Under the pieces are notes generated by a model. It worked only from the letters and a program-made list of their open reading frames with translations, did not search any database and was not told the origin of the DNA. Shown piece by piece: positions 7,825 to 10,000 of a stretch of 10,000 nt of DNA (positions within the stretch are counted from its first letter, which is position 1; each line of letters starts with the position of its first letter). The stretch is from Rheinheimera sp. GTDB lineage: Bacteria > Pseudomonadota > Gammaproteobacteria > Enterobacterales > Alteromonadaceae. Where the stretch lies: NCBI RefSeq assembly GCF_020217005.1, contig NZ_JAIWOI010000099.1, positions 1 to 10,000 of the forward strand, given 5' to 3'. A program made the translations under genes and the position numbers.

Positions 7825-7842
7825 ATAAGCTCCTGAGCTTAT
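7825..7842. repeat. Perfect 8-bp dyad upstream of nadC
   Basis: ATAAGCTC (7825-7832) is the exact inverse complement of GAGCTTAT (7835-7842), with CT between. It sits 5 bp after the protease stop and 23 bp before the nadC ATG. There is no U run, so it is either a weak hairpin or a possible operator for nadC. Function is unknown. Confidence 0.45.
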
Positions 7843-7844
7843 GA

Positions 7845-8741
<897 letters not shown>

Positions 8742-8746
8742 TGAAA

Positions 8747-8771
8747 CTGATCAGGTTTTAAACCTGATTAG
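8747..8771 (+). terminator. Stem-loop just after nadC, possible terminator
   Basis: Six bases after the nadC stop, 8747-8758 can pair with 8760-8771 (11 standard pairs and one G-U); the inner part is ATCAGGTTT against AAACCTGAT. It is moderately strong and well placed to end nadC mRNA, but no U run follows on the plus strand, so it may act only as a stability element. Confidence 0.4.
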
Positions 8772-8810
8772 CCGTTATTCGCCAGCACTGCGGGCAAAGC
8801 TTTAAAAGGC

Positions 8811-8819
8811 TGTTACACT
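8811..8819 (+). promoter_or_regulatory. Weak candidate extended -10 for the CSD-DUF1294 gene
   Basis: TGTTACACT combines the TGn extension with TACACT (4 of 6 to TATAAT) and lies about 25 bp before the gap to the proposed start at 8852. No -35 hexamer is recognisable 16-18 bp upstream, so this is tentative. Confidence 0.3.
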
Positions 8820-8851
8820 CAGATAAGTGTTCCCGCAATGCTGTGATCGCT

Positions 8852-9502
8852 ATGGATACTGCCCCACTTTTAAGCGGTACTGTCTGCTACTGGCGTGATG
8901 ATAAAGGTTTTGGTTTTGTAGCAACGGCCAACTCAGAACGGTTGTTTTTTCATATCCGTGATTTTCAGCAGCAGCCGGCACGACGCCCACAGCAGGGAGA
9001 CAGATTAAAGTTCCGGCTGGCCTTTGATAAAAATCAACGTCGTTATGCCTTCGCTGTGCAATTTGAGGAAGCTGCTACGGCTCGCACCAGAACCTCCAAA
9101 GCCGTCTCACCTGAGGTTGAACAAATCCTGCAGCAAGCCTGGTGTTTCCGCTATCTGTTTTTCGCGTTATTGCTGCTTTCCATAATGGCTGGCAGTTTTA
9201 CCTTAACTGTACCTTTGTTTTACCTTGAAGCCAGCCTGTTTACCTATTGGCTTTATCAGATAGATAAAAAACTGGCCTGCAGCGGGCAAAGCAGCCGTTT
9301 GCCTGAAGAAAGCTTACAAATGTTTAGTCTGATTGGTGGCTGGCCAGGTGCTTTAGTGGCACAAAAACTTTTACATCATAAAATACACAAGCTGCCTTTT
9401 CAGCGTGAATTTCGTTTTGTGGTCTATGGCAATAGCTGCTTTTTGCTGTGGTTAATCTCCGAACCAGGTTCGGCTTTTTTGCAAAAACTCACAATATTCT
9501 GA
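8852..9502 (+). CDS. Cold-shock-domain plus DUF1294 membrane protein
   Basis: This 216-residue protein joins two modules. Residues about 6-71 (from the ATG at 8852) form a cold-shock/OB-fold domain, with GTVCYWRDDKGFGFV containing the RNP1-like KGFGFV and LFFHI as RNP2, so it should bind single-stranded nucleic acid. After a linker with Ala, Thr and Arg comes a DUF1294 domain with hydrophobic segments at about 100-116, 118-133 and 190-203, and the family blocks YWLYQIDKKLA, RLPEESLQMFSLIGGWPGA and HHKIHKLPFQREF. The fusion recurs in proteobacteria, but its function is not known. Tethering of RNA binding to the membrane is inference. A GTG start at 8843 would add three residues; neither start has a clear ribosome binding site. 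It follows nadC by 110 bp and may have its own promoter: an extended -10, TGTTACACT at 8811-8819, but no clear -35. Confidence 0.9.
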   Translation: MDTAPLLSGTVCYWRDDKGFGFVATANSERLFFHIRDFQQQPARRPQQGDRLKFRLAFDKNQRRYAFAVQFEEAATARTRTSKAVSPEVEQILQQAWCFRYLFFALLLLSIMAGSFTLTVPLFYLEASLFTYWLYQIDKKLACSGQSSRLPEESLQMFSLIGGWPGALVAQKLLHHKIHKLPFQREFRFVVYGNSCFLLWLISEPGSAFLQKLTIF

Positions 9503-9510
9503 GCTTGAAT

Positions 9511-9561
9511 AAAGTAAACAGCTTTAAAAATCAGCATATTAACTCAAGGTTTACTTTTTTT
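9511..9561 (+). terminator. Inverted repeat with T run, possible weak terminator
   Basis: AAAGTAAAC (9511-9519) is the inverse complement of GTTTACTTT (9549-9557), and the right arm continues into a T run to 9561. The stem is AT-rich and the loop long (29 nt), so termination would be weak. It lies just after the CSD-DUF1294 gene. The rest of the 171-bp gap to the pilin gene is AT-rich, with no gene and no sigma54 (GG-N10-GC) promoter that I could find. Confidence 0.3.
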
Positions 9562-9661
9562 ATCAGCTTTGTTTGCAACAACCATTAAACATCAGAGTAA
9601 AGCTTGCTTAATAACAAATATTAACCAGAATTAAATAGCCCCAATTGTGGGCAAACCAATC

Positions 9662-9667
9662 AGGAGA
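9662..9667 (+). promoter_or_regulatory. Strong ribosome binding site of the pilin gene
   Basis: AGGAGA lies 6 nt before the ATG at 9674. It is the best Shine-Dalgarno match among the plus-strand genes here, in line with a highly expressed structural protein, and it fixes the pilin start. Confidence 0.85.
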
Positions 9668-9673
9668 TGTTTC

Positions 9674-10000
9674 ATGAAACGTAATCAAGGTTTTACCCTT
9701 ATTGAATTAATGATTGTCGTTGCAATTATCGGTATTTTGGCTGCTATTGCTTTACCTGCATATCAAGACTACACCGCTAAAGCAAAAGGCTCTAATGCAG
9801 TGGCTTCATTGGGTGGCCAAAAAATTAAGGTAGCCGAAGCTTATACCACTGGCGGAACTTTGGGTTGTACTGATTCTTCAGGCGTAGCTATCCCAAACTG
9901 CAGCGGACTAGGTGTGTTGGCTTTAACCTATGATGGCATTACCGCCACTATGACTCCTGCAGCACCAGCAGGCGGCGGCAATATTACCTGGACTTGTGTG
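9674..10000 (+). CDS. pilA: Type IV major prepilin (PilA/PpdD type), cut by window edge
   Basis: The first 109 codons of a type IVa pilin are present; the 3' end lies beyond the window. The short leader MKRNQG ends in Gly6, where prepilin peptidase PilD would cut and methylate Phe7. The mature N-terminus [20 protein letters not shown] carries the required Glu at +5 (Glu11 of the precursor) and forms the hydrophobic assembly helix, followed by [11 protein letters not shown]. The globular part has Cys65, Cys76 and Cys108; the usual C-terminal disulphide partner may be past the edge. Gly/Ala/Thr-rich stretches follow. Location next to nadC matches ppdD in E. coli and pilA in relatives, where pilB, pilC and pilD follow, so those genes are expected next (inference). 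pilA is the best symbol, but a minor or paralogous pilin is not excluded. Confidence 0.95.
   Translation, partial: MKRNQGFTLIELMIVVAIIGILAAIALPAYQDYTAKAKGSNAVASLGGQKIKVAEAYTTGGTLGCTDSSGVAIPNCSGLGVLALTYDGITATMTPAAPAGGGNITWTCV

Overview
The window is an ordinary, gene-dense piece of a gammaproteobacterial chromosome. The protein sequences and gene order (lpdA, aceF, aceE, pdhR, ampE, ampD, nadC and a type IV pilin) match the classic pdh/ampDE/nadC/pil neighbourhood known from Escherichia, Vibrio and Shewanella. Base composition looks moderate (somewhat below 50% GC by eye). A marine or freshwater Alteromonadales relative of the Rheinheimera/Alishewanella kind is my best guess, but genus is inference only. 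No transposase, integrase, phage gene, CRISPR array, tRNA or rRNA is visible.

Left part, minus strand (1-5475): the pyruvate dehydrogenase operon reads right to left as pdhR, aceE, aceF and the start of lpdA, which runs off the left edge. These encode the pyruvate-sensing GntR/FCD repressor and the E1, E2 and E3 subunits of the complex that turns pyruvate into acetyl-CoA. The pdhR leader holds a perfect PdhR box just downstream of a plausible promoter, and a second, nearly identical box lies 145 bp further upstream. The 142-bp aceF-lpdA gap contains a good extended -10 promoter and several dyads, so lpdA can probably be transcribed alone, as expected for an E3 shared with other complexes.

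Middle, minus strand (5787 to about 7223): ampE and ampD abut directly and form a cell-wall recycling operon (anhydromuropeptide amidase plus an inner-membrane partner). A 47-bp near-perfect palindrome lies 7 nt after the ampE stop and separates this unit from the pdh control region.

Right part, plus strand (7301-10000): a small membrane-anchored retropepsin-like aspartic protease, then nadC (NAD synthesis), a cold-shock-domain/DUF1294 membrane protein, and the beginning of a pilA-type major pilin gene that is cut by the right edge. pilB, pilC and pilD would be expected beyond it, as in other genomes with nadC next to the pilus cluster.

I found no candidate for a new multi-gene system. The points most worth a second look are the paired PdhR operators, the long palindrome after ampE, the internal lpdA promoter with its overlapping dyad, and two poorly characterised membrane proteins (the retropepsin-like protease and the CSD-DUF1294 protein).
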